The position numbers and the translations under genes were made by a program. From JBILCM01 sp044353165 (GTDB lineage Bacteria; Bacillota; Bacilli; Paenibacillales; YIM-B00363): a stretch of DNA of 36,660 nucleotides. How positions within the stretch are numbered: position 1 is the first letter of the stretch; each line of letters opens with the position of its first letter. Below are positions 15,996 to 24,582 of the stretch, piece by piece. The notes beneath the pieces are model-generated. The model ran no database searches, was not told where the DNA came from, and was given only the letters and a program-made list of their open reading frames with translations. The DNA lies in NCBI GenBank assembly GCA_044353165.1, contig JBILCM010000020.1:1-36660 (forward strand), written 5' to 3'.

Positions 15996-17612
15996 TTGTT
16001 TGATAAACCCAACATTATTTTCATTATGGCGGATCAACTTCCTGCATCCTTCCTTGGATGCTATGGGAGTAGTGTTCCATCCACACCTCGACTTGATGAA
16101 ATGGCTTCTAAGGGGGTGATGTTTCATCGTGCTTACGCGACACATCCCCTTTGCGCACCAAATCGGGCAACCATTTTAACAGGAAGATCTTCAGAGATTC
16201 ATGGCATTACAGGGAACAATTATGCGTTGCAAACCGACACTCCAACGTATGCGCACATTCTTCGAAAACATGGATATTATCTAGGTGGGTTTGGTAAATT
16301 TCATCAAACCCCAATGGCTTGGCCTGTGCCGGAAAATGTTCGTTTTCTTGGGTTTGATGAATCTGTCGTAACCGAAGATCCTAAATGGGGGCCTTGGGTG
16401 GATTGGGTGAAAGACAACCACCCTGATCAATTGGATATAGCTATTTCAATGACGAATGGGCACAGTGCTAAACAAGGTGTTCAACCTGAATTGGAATTAT
16501 CAAAAGGTGCGACCCAAGAAGAAATTAACATAAAAATACAAGCATTCCCTAATTATATGCAACCTCGCATTAGCAATTCACAATGGGACCGAATGTATGC
16601 TTCACCCTTAATTCATCAGGCACATGACACAACATACATTACAAATCGCGGACTTGAATTTATCAAAAAGTGCAATGAGCAAAATAACGGCCCTTTCTTC
16701 TGTCATATATCTTACGTTGATCCACATGATCCTTACGATCCACCAGCACCATATGATGCAATGTTTCAACCAGATGACATGGTAGACCCGCTACCTGCGG
16801 AATGGATGGATCAGGGCCCATTTATTTTAGATGAGGAAAGAGATAACTACCTTAAATTCCGTAACATTTGCGACAATAAAGATGCAATTAAAAAAATGCG
16901 CGCGTTGTATCATGGGTCCCTCAAATATTTGGACGATCAGATTGGAAGAATTATTGATTACGTGGAAGAAACGAATTTATGGGAAAACACGATCATTGTA
17001 TTCACAACCGATCATGGAGACATGATGGGTGATCATGGATTTGTGTCGAAAGGAAGAATGCATTATGACAAAGGCATACGATGCCCATTGATTATTGCTG
17101 GGGGACCGATCGTTCAAGCATCTACGGATCGACTTACTTGTTCACTTGATTTTGTCCCAACATTCTGTGATTGGGCAGGCGTTTCAAAGGAACATCTCCC
17201 TCCATTAGAAGGGAAATCATTCGCGAGTCTTTGCAAGGGAGAACAAGAGAATTCCTCATGGGATGAAGTGTCGGTATCATTGAGAGGTGTGGAAACGATC
17301 ATCAGCGGAGATGGGTATCGACTCACGTTGTATATAGAGAGTGGAGAAGGTCAAATGTTTGATTTGAAGAAGGATCCTGATGAACAAATAAATTTGTACA
17401 ACCACAAAGAAATTCAATTTAAAAAAATTGCTTTATTAGAGAAGTTAATTGCATTAAGGGCCCGACCTAAATCGCTGGCTCAATATCGGAATCTCCCTGT
17501 AAAAGATGGGAAGAAATTTTTACCTGAAAATAATATGGAATCCATGCCTAAATATGATACAGACGGATCCCCTTGGTTGGAAAATACAGGTAAACATGAA
17601 TGGAGAACTTGA
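15996..17612 (+). CDS. Cys-type sulfatase (sulfuric ester hydrolase), cytoplasmic
   Basis: The protein has 538 residues from a TTG at 15996, eight bases after ACGGAGG. The ATG at 15972 adds eight residues but has no suitable site and sits next to the hairpin. The formylglycine motif is C53-A-P-N-R inside HPLCAPNRATILTGR; the N-terminal metal ligand is D13 in FIMADQ, and the distal metal site is TDHGDMMGDHG. It removes sulfate esters from sugars. There is no signal peptide, so its substrate must be imported first. Cys53 must be oxidised to formylglycine by FGE or an anaerobic radical SAM maturase, neither of which is in this window. It is co-transcribed with the transporter upstream and the next sulfatase downstream. 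Confidence 0.92.
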   Translation: MFDKPNIIFIMADQLPASFLGCYGSSVPSTPRLDEMASKGVMFHRAYATHPLCAPNRATILTGRSSEIHGITGNNYALQTDTPTYAHILRKHGYYLGGFGKFHQTPMAWPVPENVRFLGFDESVVTEDPKWGPWVDWVKDNHPDQLDIAISMTNGHSAKQGVQPELELSKGATQEEINIKIQAFPNYMQPRISNSQWDRMYASPLIHQAHDTTYITNRGLEFIKKCNEQNNGPFFCHISYVDPHDPYDPPAPYDAMFQPDDMVDPLPAEWMDQGPFILDEERDNYLKFRNICDNKDAIKKMRALYHGSLKYLDDQIGRIIDYVEETNLWENTIIVFTTDHGDMMGDHGFVSKGRMHYDKGIRCPLIIAGGPIVQASTDRLTCSLDFVPTFCDWAGVSKEHLPPLEGKSFASLCKGEQENSSWDEVSVSLRGVETIISGDGYRLTLYIESGEGQMFDLKKDPDEQINLYNHKEIQFKKIALLEKLIALRARPKSLAQYRNLPVKDGKKFLPENNMESMPKYDTDGSPWLENTGKHEWRT

Positions 17613-17669
17613 ATGTAACCTAGATGGCCACAACAAACAAGGAAATGTATATGCAAGGAGTGTATTCTT

Positions 17670-19103
17670 CTGAACAAACAGCCCAATATCATATTCATCT
17701 GTTCCGATCAACATCGATATGACAGTATAGGAGTGAACGGGAACAGAATCGTGCAGACGCCAAGTCTTGATAAGCTCACGAAGGAAGGCATTCAATTCAC
17801 CAACGCTTATACACCTTGCCCGATCTGCACACCGGCACGTGCATCAATGCTCACAGGGCAGTGGAGTTTCAAGCATCAGAACATAACGATACCCCATTGG
17901 ACTGAAGTTCAAAGAACCCATCAAGAAAGGTTACCTACATTTCCTGAGGTACTTAAAGAGAATGGCTATTATCTGGGATATATTGGGAAATGGCATGTTG
18001 ATTATCAAGGGAAAATGTCCCCGGAACAATTGGGCTTCGATAGTTACATCCCAGAAAGTGAATATGATAGATGGCGTGCGAACATGGGTTTACCGCAATC
18101 CGAATTGCATGTTGACTGGGAGGCCATTGACAATGCTGAGATGTTCGATCGACTCATTCGAGGTGGAGTGGATAAATATATAACACCCAATGAATCCAAG
18201 CTCCATTGGGGAGCTAATCAGGTTATTGAATTATTGCATGCGAGATCAGAGACCGATGAGCCATTCTTTATTCGGTGGGACCCCTCGGAGCCACATCTTA
18301 CGAATGTGCTTCCTGAACCCTATGCATCTATGTATAATCCTTTGGATGTGCAACCCTGGGGTAGTTTTAAAGAAGATTTCCATAATAAACCTTATATTCA
18401 GCGTCAGCAATTACATTCATGGGGTATCCATGAATGGACGTGGGAAGATTGGGCACCGATTGTTGCGCGTTACTATGGTGAAATCAGTCTCTTGGATAAT
18501 GAAATAGGCCGGGTGTTAGAGACAATTGAGAAATTAGGTATCAAGGAAAATACGATGATAGTATATACTTCGGATCACGGGGATATGTGTGGCTCTCATC
18601 GAATGATGGACAAACACTATGTGATGTATGACGATGTAACAAGAGTGCCTTTGATTATCAGTTGGCCAGGCAAAGTGACACCGAAGGTTTTTGATGGCTT
18701 TGTATGCAATGCGATCGATCTGGCTTCAACCTTATGTGATGTGACAGGTTCCCTTATTCCAAATACATTCCAAGGTCGCAGTTTGTTACCCCTAATTCTT
18801 GGAGAAAAATACGCGTTGCGTGAAGATATCTTTGCAGCATATCATGGTGCACAATTTGGATTGTATAGCCAACGGATGATTAGAGATCGTCAATGGAAAT
18901 ATATCTGGAATTTAACGGCTGAGGATGAGCTGTATGACTTGGAATCAGATCCATGGGAGCTTGAGAATTTGGCTAGTGATCCGAACTATAAAGATATTCT
19001 GAAACTAAAAAGAGATAGAATGTTTCAATGGCTCAATGAAACAGGGGATCCATTACTCAATCCATGGACGCATTTTCAATTGTCGTATGGAAGAAAAGTA
19101 TAA
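17670..19103 (+). CDS. Second Cys-type sulfatase, probable CTG start
   Basis: From the CTG at 17670 the product has 478 residues. This start is chosen because AAGGAG lies nine bases before it, because there is no ATG, GTG or TTG in frame between the stop at 17616 and 17733, and because the conserved opening NIIFICSDQHRYDSIG with metal ligand D13 lies in this stretch. Starting at the GTG at 17733 would lose the metal ligand. The formylglycine motif is C53-T-P-A-R, and the second metal site is TSDHGDMCGSH. It resembles the third sulfatase in this window more than the first one. No signal peptide is present. It is the last gene before the operon terminator. A sequencing error at the start codon is the alternative. 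Confidence 0.88.
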   Translation: MNKQPNIIFICSDQHRYDSIGVNGNRIVQTPSLDKLTKEGIQFTNAYTPCPICTPARASMLTGQWSFKHQNITIPHWTEVQRTHQERLPTFPEVLKENGYYLGYIGKWHVDYQGKMSPEQLGFDSYIPESEYDRWRANMGLPQSELHVDWEAIDNAEMFDRLIRGGVDKYITPNESKLHWGANQVIELLHARSETDEPFFIRWDPSEPHLTNVLPEPYASMYNPLDVQPWGSFKEDFHNKPYIQRQQLHSWGIHEWTWEDWAPIVARYYGEISLLDNEIGRVLETIEKLGIKENTMIVYTSDHGDMCGSHRMMDKHYVMYDDVTRVPLIISWPGKVTPKVFDGFVCNAIDLASTLCDVTGSLIPNTFQGRSLLPLILGEKYALREDIFAAYHGAQFGLYSQRMIRDRQWKYIWNLTAEDELYDLESDPWELENLASDPNYKDILKLKRDRMFQWLNETGDPLLNPWTHFQLSYGRKV

Positions 19104-19124
19104 TCGCGAAATCATTCTAAAAAC

Positions 19125-19163
19125 AAAACCAGCCCCTCATCACAAGGATGAGGGGCTGGTTTT
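19125..19163 (+). terminator. Intrinsic terminator of sugar operon 1
   Basis: A perfect 16-base-pair stem, AAAACCAGCCCCTCAT / ATGAGGGGCTGGTTTT, has a seven-base loop and is followed by a T-rich ATTGTTG stretch. It lies 21 bases after the second sulfatase stop codon and looks bidirectional. Confidence 0.93.
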
Positions 19164-19170
19164 ATTGTTG

Positions 19171-19379
19171 TATTGTTAAAACCCCACATGGAATTTCGTC
19201 TTCGCATGCAATCTTCGGATGTCTCGTTCATAACCCGGGATGTTCGGGATACTCGCGGGTGTATCTTGGAAGAGGAGCATCGCGTCCGGGTCTTCGGGTG
19301 ATCTCCACATACATTGTCATCCGGTGCGGATTAATTCTACTTGAGCCTTCCATTCACGCTCCGCGGCACCGCTCGCAAT
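19171..19379 (-). pseudogene. Decayed 3' remnant of the third sulfatase gene
   Basis: This segment is a broken copy of the end of the minus-strand sulfatase gene whose intact version ends at 31472. Bases 19171-19298 match 31467-31594 at 125 of 128 positions by eye, including the stop codon. The order then continues with gaps: 19296-19314 matches 31693-31711, 19314-19347 matches about 31772-31805, and 19349-19379 matches 31861-31891 exactly. At least three internal deletions have removed about 216 bases, and nothing beyond residue-equivalent 31891 remains. No coding function is left. It lies just after the terminator of operon 1. Confidence 0.85.
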
Positions 19380-20025
19380 ACAATATCAATATAAGCTTAA
19401 ATGTATGGCGCCATTGGAAAATAAGCAATACCTTCTAAGTTTGACAGCACAGCAGATGGAACTCACCCAAAAAATACGGTCAGTGGCACAATATATTGTT
19501 TTTATACTGTCTGCAAATCAGCGGTCTATCTTTTTCCTGAATCGATGGTGCATTCATTGTTCAATTTTTTGGTCAATGAATACACTTTTTTGTTTTTCAA
19601 CCCATTCTAAAATCAATAATAAGAATCTGATTTTAAGAAGATGAATGGACCGGACTTCACTATAATAAAAAGAAGTTCTCTGAAGGAGATAAACAAATGT
19701 AGTAGTTTGGTCAGACATAGAAGTTGTATAACATAGCTTCATGTAAATATATTGAAGCCCCATGGAATCCGGAAATTAAAATTCGATTCCGTTCCACGGT
19801 CCAAAGGAAATCGCACATGATCATATATTTTTACAGTAGATTTAAGGCACAATGAAAGTTATCCTTAAAACATGTTGTCATCCACATACATTAGCTATAA
19901 ACAAATCCAATCACATTATCTTGTTACAGGCCTAATTGATTGGCCACCAATCTTTATTTAGTAAAATTACAAGCTATAATTATCTTCTTTTTCAATCTAT
20001 TGAAAGAGCAGGGGGTTAGATTTGG
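19380..20025. other. AT-rich stretch without a supported gene
   Basis: About 650 bases between the sulfatase remnant and the second membrane receptor gene. I see no convincing gene. A TATAAT (19661-19666) without a good -35 box is followed by AAGGAG (19683-19688) and an ATG that is immediately stopped (ATG TAG TAG, 19696-19704), which looks like the start of a lost gene. A frame at 19405-19644 is open for 79 codons but has no ribosome binding site and no recognisable domain. The promoter of the receptor gene should be near the right end, where only weak boxes are visible. Confidence 0.5.
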
Positions 20026-22311
20026 ATGACATTATATAAAGTATTTTTTGGTAATAAGAAAAATGTTTTTCTCACTTTGCTAATGTCCTATATACTTGTC
20101 CTGCTGCTACCCGTTACAGTTGGATTTTTTTTGTATAATAAAACAGATAAAATCCTAATCGAGAATGTTAACCGTTCCAATACGGCGATGTTAGAGCAAA
20201 TTACCCAAGTTGTAGACACTCAAGTCACGGAAGTTAGTAAATTGACATCGCAAATTTCGCAGAACCAGAAATTGCCGGCACTTCTAAACATGAAGAAAAT
20301 CGAGCAATCAGACGATTTATACAAGTTTGTTGAATTCGTCCGAATTCTCTCTAATTATCAGATGAATAACAATTTTATTTCAGATTTCTATGTATATTTG
20401 CCAAATACGGATACCGTATTATCACCTTCAATGAAGACAGATTCAAAGACATTCTATAATAACATTTATAGCTATGAGAATATGACATATGAAGAATACA
20501 TGGAGAAAATTCTTTCCTCCTATCATCTGAATTCATTCCTCCCTTCCAAGTCTGTAGGTCAGGGTAAACATATGATTACCTTTATTCAGTCACTTCCTGT
20601 CGGTGAAAAAAAGGAAATAAAAGGGACGCTAGTCATATTGATAGATGAACAAGAGATTAGGAATATGATCAATCGAATTGAAAGGTTGAATAACGGAGTT
20701 GTGAATCTGTATAGTGAACAAATGGAAATTCTTATGACAAATTCAGGAAATTCAAAATTGACACTTAAAAATCCCGAGTCTTCGTATACCTATCACGAAG
20801 ATGATATGATTTTAACCTACTCGCCCAAAATTCGATATGGATGGAGTTTTTTAATCGCTGTTCCTAAAGAAATCGTATTATCGCAAGTGAATGTGCTAAA
20901 AACATGGGCTGTTTTCTTGGTGATGGTATGCCTGCTTGTCGGAATAACTGTTTCTTATTATTTTGCTCACAAAAATTACCGACCTATAAGGGATGTTGTT
21001 CAAGAAATAATAAAAAGAAAGAGCATGACTCATGTGGCTGTTGAAAATGATTATGATTTCATTAAAGAAACGATTCTTACATCCATAAATAATGAAAGCT
21101 ATCTGAATAGTCAATTGTCAAAACAAGTTCCGGTCATACAATCGGACTTCTTGTCAAAATTGTTTAGAGGACATATTGATGAGTTAGATATGACTGAAAC
21201 AAATTTCAGTTTAGTGGGTGTGAGGTTTATTGGAGATTATTTTAGAATCATTATTATTAACATCGATGAATTCAGTTATTTGTTTACTAAAGACAAAGAA
21301 CAGGACTTTGCGCTAATACGGTTTGTTATATGCAATATAAGTAACGAAGTACTTAAGGATAATGGTTATAGCATAGTTATGGAACCCAATCGACTTGTAA
21401 TTTTAATAACCCAATCCGATCCACATATAAATCAAAAAAATCAACTCGAGAATTTGGTTAATAGCATAGTGGATATCATTGAAAGGCGGTTGAAAACTAG
21501 AATTACTATGGCTATCAGCCAGATCCACGAAGGAGTAAAAAACATTAATAGATGTTACAACGAAGCACTAGAGGGAATTGGCTATAAGATGATTTTTGGT
21601 CAAAGTTCAATCATCTATTATGAAGATATAAGCAAAGCAGATCCTTTTTTTTACCATTACCCGATGGAAACTGAAGTTCAAATCATTAATTTTACAAAAA
21701 ACGGTGATTATTCGAATGTTCACAAACTGATGGACCAAGTATATGACCTTCACTTTCACACAAACCATATTACACCAGAAATGTGCAAGTGTTTGTTTGT
21801 CGATATAATGGGTACGTTCTTTAAATTATCTGGCATGCTGAACATTGATTCGAAACAGCTGGTAGAAGAAAATGATCTTATACAATATGTCCTTATTAGT
21901 TCAACAGCAGATGAAATGTTAAAAAAAATAAAGGAACTGTTCAGATTAATGTGTTTGGAGGTCAATAGAACGAAAACCGACCGTAATGAACAGTTGTTCC
22001 AGAAAATTACAGATTATGTTCATGAACATTATCGAAATAATATGATAAGCATAAAAATGATTGCCGATTATTTTGAACTGCATCCGAATTACCTTTCATC
22101 ATTTTTTAAAAAATACAGTGGACAAAATATTTCAGATTATATTGTTAATCTGAGAATCATTCATTCTAAGGAATTATTGGCTAACTCGATATTAACAATT
22201 ATGGACATTGCGCACTGCGTCGGCTACACCAATGATGTTGGATTTATTCGTGTGTTTAAAAAAATGGAAGGTGTTACCCCGGGAAAGTATCGGGAATCCC
22301 TTAAAACTTAA
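20026..22311 (+). CDS. Membrane-anchored AraC-family receptor-regulator heading sugar operon 2
   Basis: The 761-residue protein has transmembrane helices near residues 15-38 and 292-312, a 250-residue extracytoplasmic sensor between them, a cytoplasmic linker domain, and a C-terminal AraC DNA-binding domain (IADYFELHPNYLSSFFKKYSG and VGYTNDVGFIRVFKKMEGVTP). The layout equals that of the first receptor, but sequence identity is low, so it probably senses a different ligand. The ATG at 20026 follows AGGGGG by about ten bases. Base composition is clearly more AT-rich than in operon 1, pointing to a separate origin. The binding-protein gene begins 172 bases downstream, and this regulator most likely controls it. 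Confidence 0.9.
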   Translation: MTLYKVFFGNKKNVFLTLLMSYILVLLLPVTVGFFLYNKTDKILIENVNRSNTAMLEQITQVVDTQVTEVSKLTSQISQNQKLPALLNMKKIEQSDDLYKFVEFVRILSNYQMNNNFISDFYVYLPNTDTVLSPSMKTDSKTFYNNIYSYENMTYEEYMEKILSSYHLNSFLPSKSVGQGKHMITFIQSLPVGEKKEIKGTLVILIDEQEIRNMINRIERLNNGVVNLYSEQMEILMTNSGNSKLTLKNPESSYTYHEDDMILTYSPKIRYGWSFLIAVPKEIVLSQVNVLKTWAVFLVMVCLLVGITVSYYFAHKNYRPIRDVVQEIIKRKSMTHVAVENDYDFIKETILTSINNESYLNSQLSKQVPVIQSDFLSKLFRGHIDELDMTETNFSLVGVRFIGDYFRIIIINIDEFSYLFTKDKEQDFALIRFVICNISNEVLKDNGYSIVMEPNRLVILITQSDPHINQKNQLENLVNSIVDIIERRLKTRITMAISQIHEGVKNINRCYNEALEGIGYKMIFGQSSIIYYEDISKADPFFYHYPMETEVQIINFTKNGDYSNVHKLMDQVYDLHFHTNHITPEMCKCLFVDIMGTFFKLSGMLNIDSKQLVEENDLIQYVLISSTADEMLKKIKELFRLMCLEVNRTKTDRNEQLFQKITDYVHEHYRNNMISIKMIADYFELHPNYLSSFFKKYSGQNISDYIVNLRIIHSKELLANSILTIMDIAHCVGYTNDVGFIRVFKKMEGVTPGKYRESLKT

Positions 22312-22372
22312 TTGAATAGGGGAGGATATTTGATTTGGATAGATTATGTTTGATTGAGATAGTTATTAATGT

Positions 22373-22403
22373 TTGTTAAAGGCAGTTTAAATTGAATTAT
22401 AAC
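22373..22403 (+). promoter_or_regulatory. Possible promoter of the second binding-protein gene
   Basis: TTGTTA and TATAAC are 19 bases apart, a long spacer that would suit a promoter needing an activator. It lies about 80 bases before the TTG start. The call is weak. Confidence 0.3.
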
Positions 22404-22442
22404 TATATACGCTCGAATTCCTGTCTTGCAATAATAAGTTTA

Positions 22443-22454
22443 GGTCATATGACC
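22443..22454. promoter_or_regulatory. Perfect 12-base palindrome, candidate operator
   Basis: GGTCATATGACC is fully palindromic, and the flanks TTT and AAA extend the symmetry after one mismatch. It lies between the likely promoter and the ribosome binding site of the second binding-protein gene. Confidence 0.35.
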
Positions 22455-22483
22455 CAAATGAAAATTAAAGGGAGGAAGTCGTT

Positions 22484-24490
22484 TTGAAAAAAAGCAAAAA
22501 ATTTTTATTTCTGTGTGTTTTCTTAGCCGTATCCCTGGTCATTAGTGCGTGCGGAAATTCGGGTCAGAACAACAACAGTGCTGAAGAACAGGAACAGCAA
22601 ACAAATGAAGCAGACAACACTGACAACATTGCAGAAGCAGAAGCGGTTAAGAAAGCCGCTGAGGAAGAAGCTGCTAAAGCACAGGCTGAGTTAGAATTGG
22701 CTAAAGCGGCTGAAGATCAGGCGAGAGCGGATACAGAGAAAGCTGCTGCGGAGAAAGCTGAAGCGGAGCGTTTGCTTGCTGAAGCAAAGACAGAGGAAGA
22801 GAAGGTCGCAGCTCAAAAAATATTGGCAGAAAAACAAGCAGCAGAACAAGCAACAGCTACTGCCTTAGTGAAGGCTGCAGCAGAAAAAGCTGCTGCAACG
22901 AAAGCAACCGCCGAGAAAGCGGCTGCATCTAAAGTAGCAGACCAGAAGGTTGCTACTGTCAAAGAAACAACTCAGAAAGCGGTAAAAGTGGAAGTTCCTT
23001 ATCCCAAGGAATTAACGTACTGGGTTCCAATGACGGGGAATGCGCTGAATAACATTAAGGATTATAGTGAGCATACTAGCTACAAAGAACTGGAAAGAGT
23101 TACGGGAACAAAGGTTACTTTTTTACATCCTTCAGGAAACCCACAAGATCATGCTGAACAGCTGAATCTAATGATTGCTTCCGGTAAACTGCCAGACGTC
23201 ATTGAAACGAATTGGTATGATATACCGCGTGGTCCGGAATATGCAATTGAAAACAAAACGATTCTTCGTTTAAATGAATTGATTGAAGAACACGCACCAA
23301 ATTTTTCAGCTTATCTTAAAAAGAATCCGGATGTAAAAAGAATGCTTTCTACGGATAATGGTAGTATGTATGTTATGCCTTTCCTACGTGGAGATGAGCG
23401 TCAGAAAGCTTATGTCGGCCCAATACTGCGTAAAGATTGGATGGATAAATTTGGGTTACAAGTTCCAACGACGGTTGATGAATGGGAAACTGTTCTAAAG
23501 GCATTTAGAGACGGTGATCCGAATGGAAATGGGAAAAAGGATGAAATTCCATTTCTTTTGGAAATGAATAGAGTATGGATAAACGAGTACGCACTTGTGG
23601 GTAGTTGGGGAATTGCAGCTCAATTTTATAATGATAAAGGTAAAGTGAAGTTTGGTTCCATTCAACCTCAATTCAAGGATTTTTTAACGACTATGAACAA
23701 ATGGTATAAAAATAAATGGATTGATCCTGATTTTGCAGTAGTTGACGGCAAACTAAGAGATGCGAATGTCACAAACAACATTCTTGGTGGTTTGTTTGCA
23801 AATGCAGGTGGTGGAATGGGTAGATATACGGATTTGGTAAGACCCAAACAGCCTAACTTTGAATTTACAGGAGCCCCATGGCCTAGCTTGAAAAAAGGGG
23901 AATTAGCGCCACTCGCGGCAAAGAGCTTCACTTATGCACTCGCAAATTCCGCAGCGATAACTACGAAAGCTAAAAATCCGGAACAAATTATGAAGTGGCT
24001 CGATCTTGCATATGGCGAACAAGGAAACAATATTCACATGTTCGGTAAAGAAGGATTGACCTACAATTGGGTTAATGGGTATCCCAAATACACCGATTTA
24101 ATCACTAAAGATCCCGGCGGAAAATCTATGGCAGTCCAATTGGCTATCCATACAAGGGGAACGAATCAAGGCCCCTTCATTGCAGATTGGAGAATACATG
24201 AACAATTTTTCAGATTGCCAGAACAGCAACAAGCATTGAAATACTGGAGTATGGCGAAGAATGACATCCAGATGCCATTGATCCTGATGACTGCTGAAGA
24301 GAATGCGAGATTTTCTTCAATTATGAATGATGTTCGTACGTATTGGGATGAAATGGTCGTCAAGTTCATAATGGGTGTTGAACCCTTAGAAAAATTTGAC
24401 ACGTTTGTTTACACAATTCAAGCGATGAACATTGAACGTGCTGTTAAGATTCAGCAGGCTGCGCTTGATCGTTATCTGTCGAGGAAATAA
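22484..24490 (+). CDS. Second sugar-binding lipoprotein (LipO type) on an Ala/Glu/Lys stalk
   Basis: The product has 668 residues and starts with TTG at 22484, eight bases after GGGAGGAAG. The signal peptide ends in the lipobox ISAC, with C23 lipidated. Residues about 45-165 are the same type of Ala/Glu/Lys stalk as in the first binding protein; the stretch AAAEKAEAERLLAEAK and the following EEEKVAAQKILAEKQAAEQA are nearly the same in both. The C-terminal 500 residues form a solute-binding domain with a DPNGNGKKDEIP calcium-loop-like motif. This domain differs much more from its counterpart than the stalk does. It supplies the two permeases encoded downstream. A strong hairpin follows the stop codon. 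Confidence 0.9.
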   Translation: MKKSKKFLFLCVFLAVSLVISACGNSGQNNNSAEEQEQQTNEADNTDNIAEAEAVKKAAEEEAAKAQAELELAKAAEDQARADTEKAAAEKAEAERLLAEAKTEEEKVAAQKILAEKQAAEQATATALVKAAAEKAAATKATAEKAAASKVADQKVATVKETTQKAVKVEVPYPKELTYWVPMTGNALNNIKDYSEHTSYKELERVTGTKVTFLHPSGNPQDHAEQLNLMIASGKLPDVIETNWYDIPRGPEYAIENKTILRLNELIEEHAPNFSAYLKKNPDVKRMLSTDNGSMYVMPFLRGDERQKAYVGPILRKDWMDKFGLQVPTTVDEWETVLKAFRDGDPNGNGKKDEIPFLLEMNRVWINEYALVGSWGIAAQFYNDKGKVKFGSIQPQFKDFLTTMNKWYKNKWIDPDFAVVDGKLRDANVTNNILGGLFANAGGGMGRYTDLVRPKQPNFEFTGAPWPSLKKGELAPLAAKSFTYALANSAAITTKAKNPEQIMKWLDLAYGEQGNNIHMFGKEGLTYNWVNGYPKYTDLITKDPGGKSMAVQLAIHTRGTNQGPFIADWRIHEQFFRLPEQQQALKYWSMAKNDIQMPLILMTAEENARFSSIMNDVRTYWDEMVVKFIMGVEPLEKFDTFVYTIQAMNIERAVKIQQAALDRYLSRK

Positions 24491-24512
24491 AGATTGTTAA
24501 AGATCAAACGTG

Positions 24513-24538
24513 CATGTCGAGGCCTATGCCTCGACATG
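24513..24538 (+). other. Perfect hairpin after the second binding-protein gene
   Basis: CATGTCGAGGC and GCCTCGACATG form an 11-base-pair stem with a four-base loop, 22 bases after the stop codon and 44 bases before the next start. No T-run follows, so partial termination or mRNA 3'-end stabilisation is likely. Confidence 0.6.
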
Positions 24539-24582
24539 TTTACCTTAATTCATCCCAGATCTTTGATAGAGAGGGTCATACA

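Noticed and set aside
19405..19644. 79-codon open frame with faint resemblance to an RpiR-type N-terminus
   Set aside because: No ribosome binding site, no complete domain, and the resemblance rests on a few residues.
24514..24582. Longer N-terminus for the operon 2 LplB-type permease
   Set aside because: It would be translated from the hairpin sequence and has no initiation site; the ATG at 24583 has a good one.
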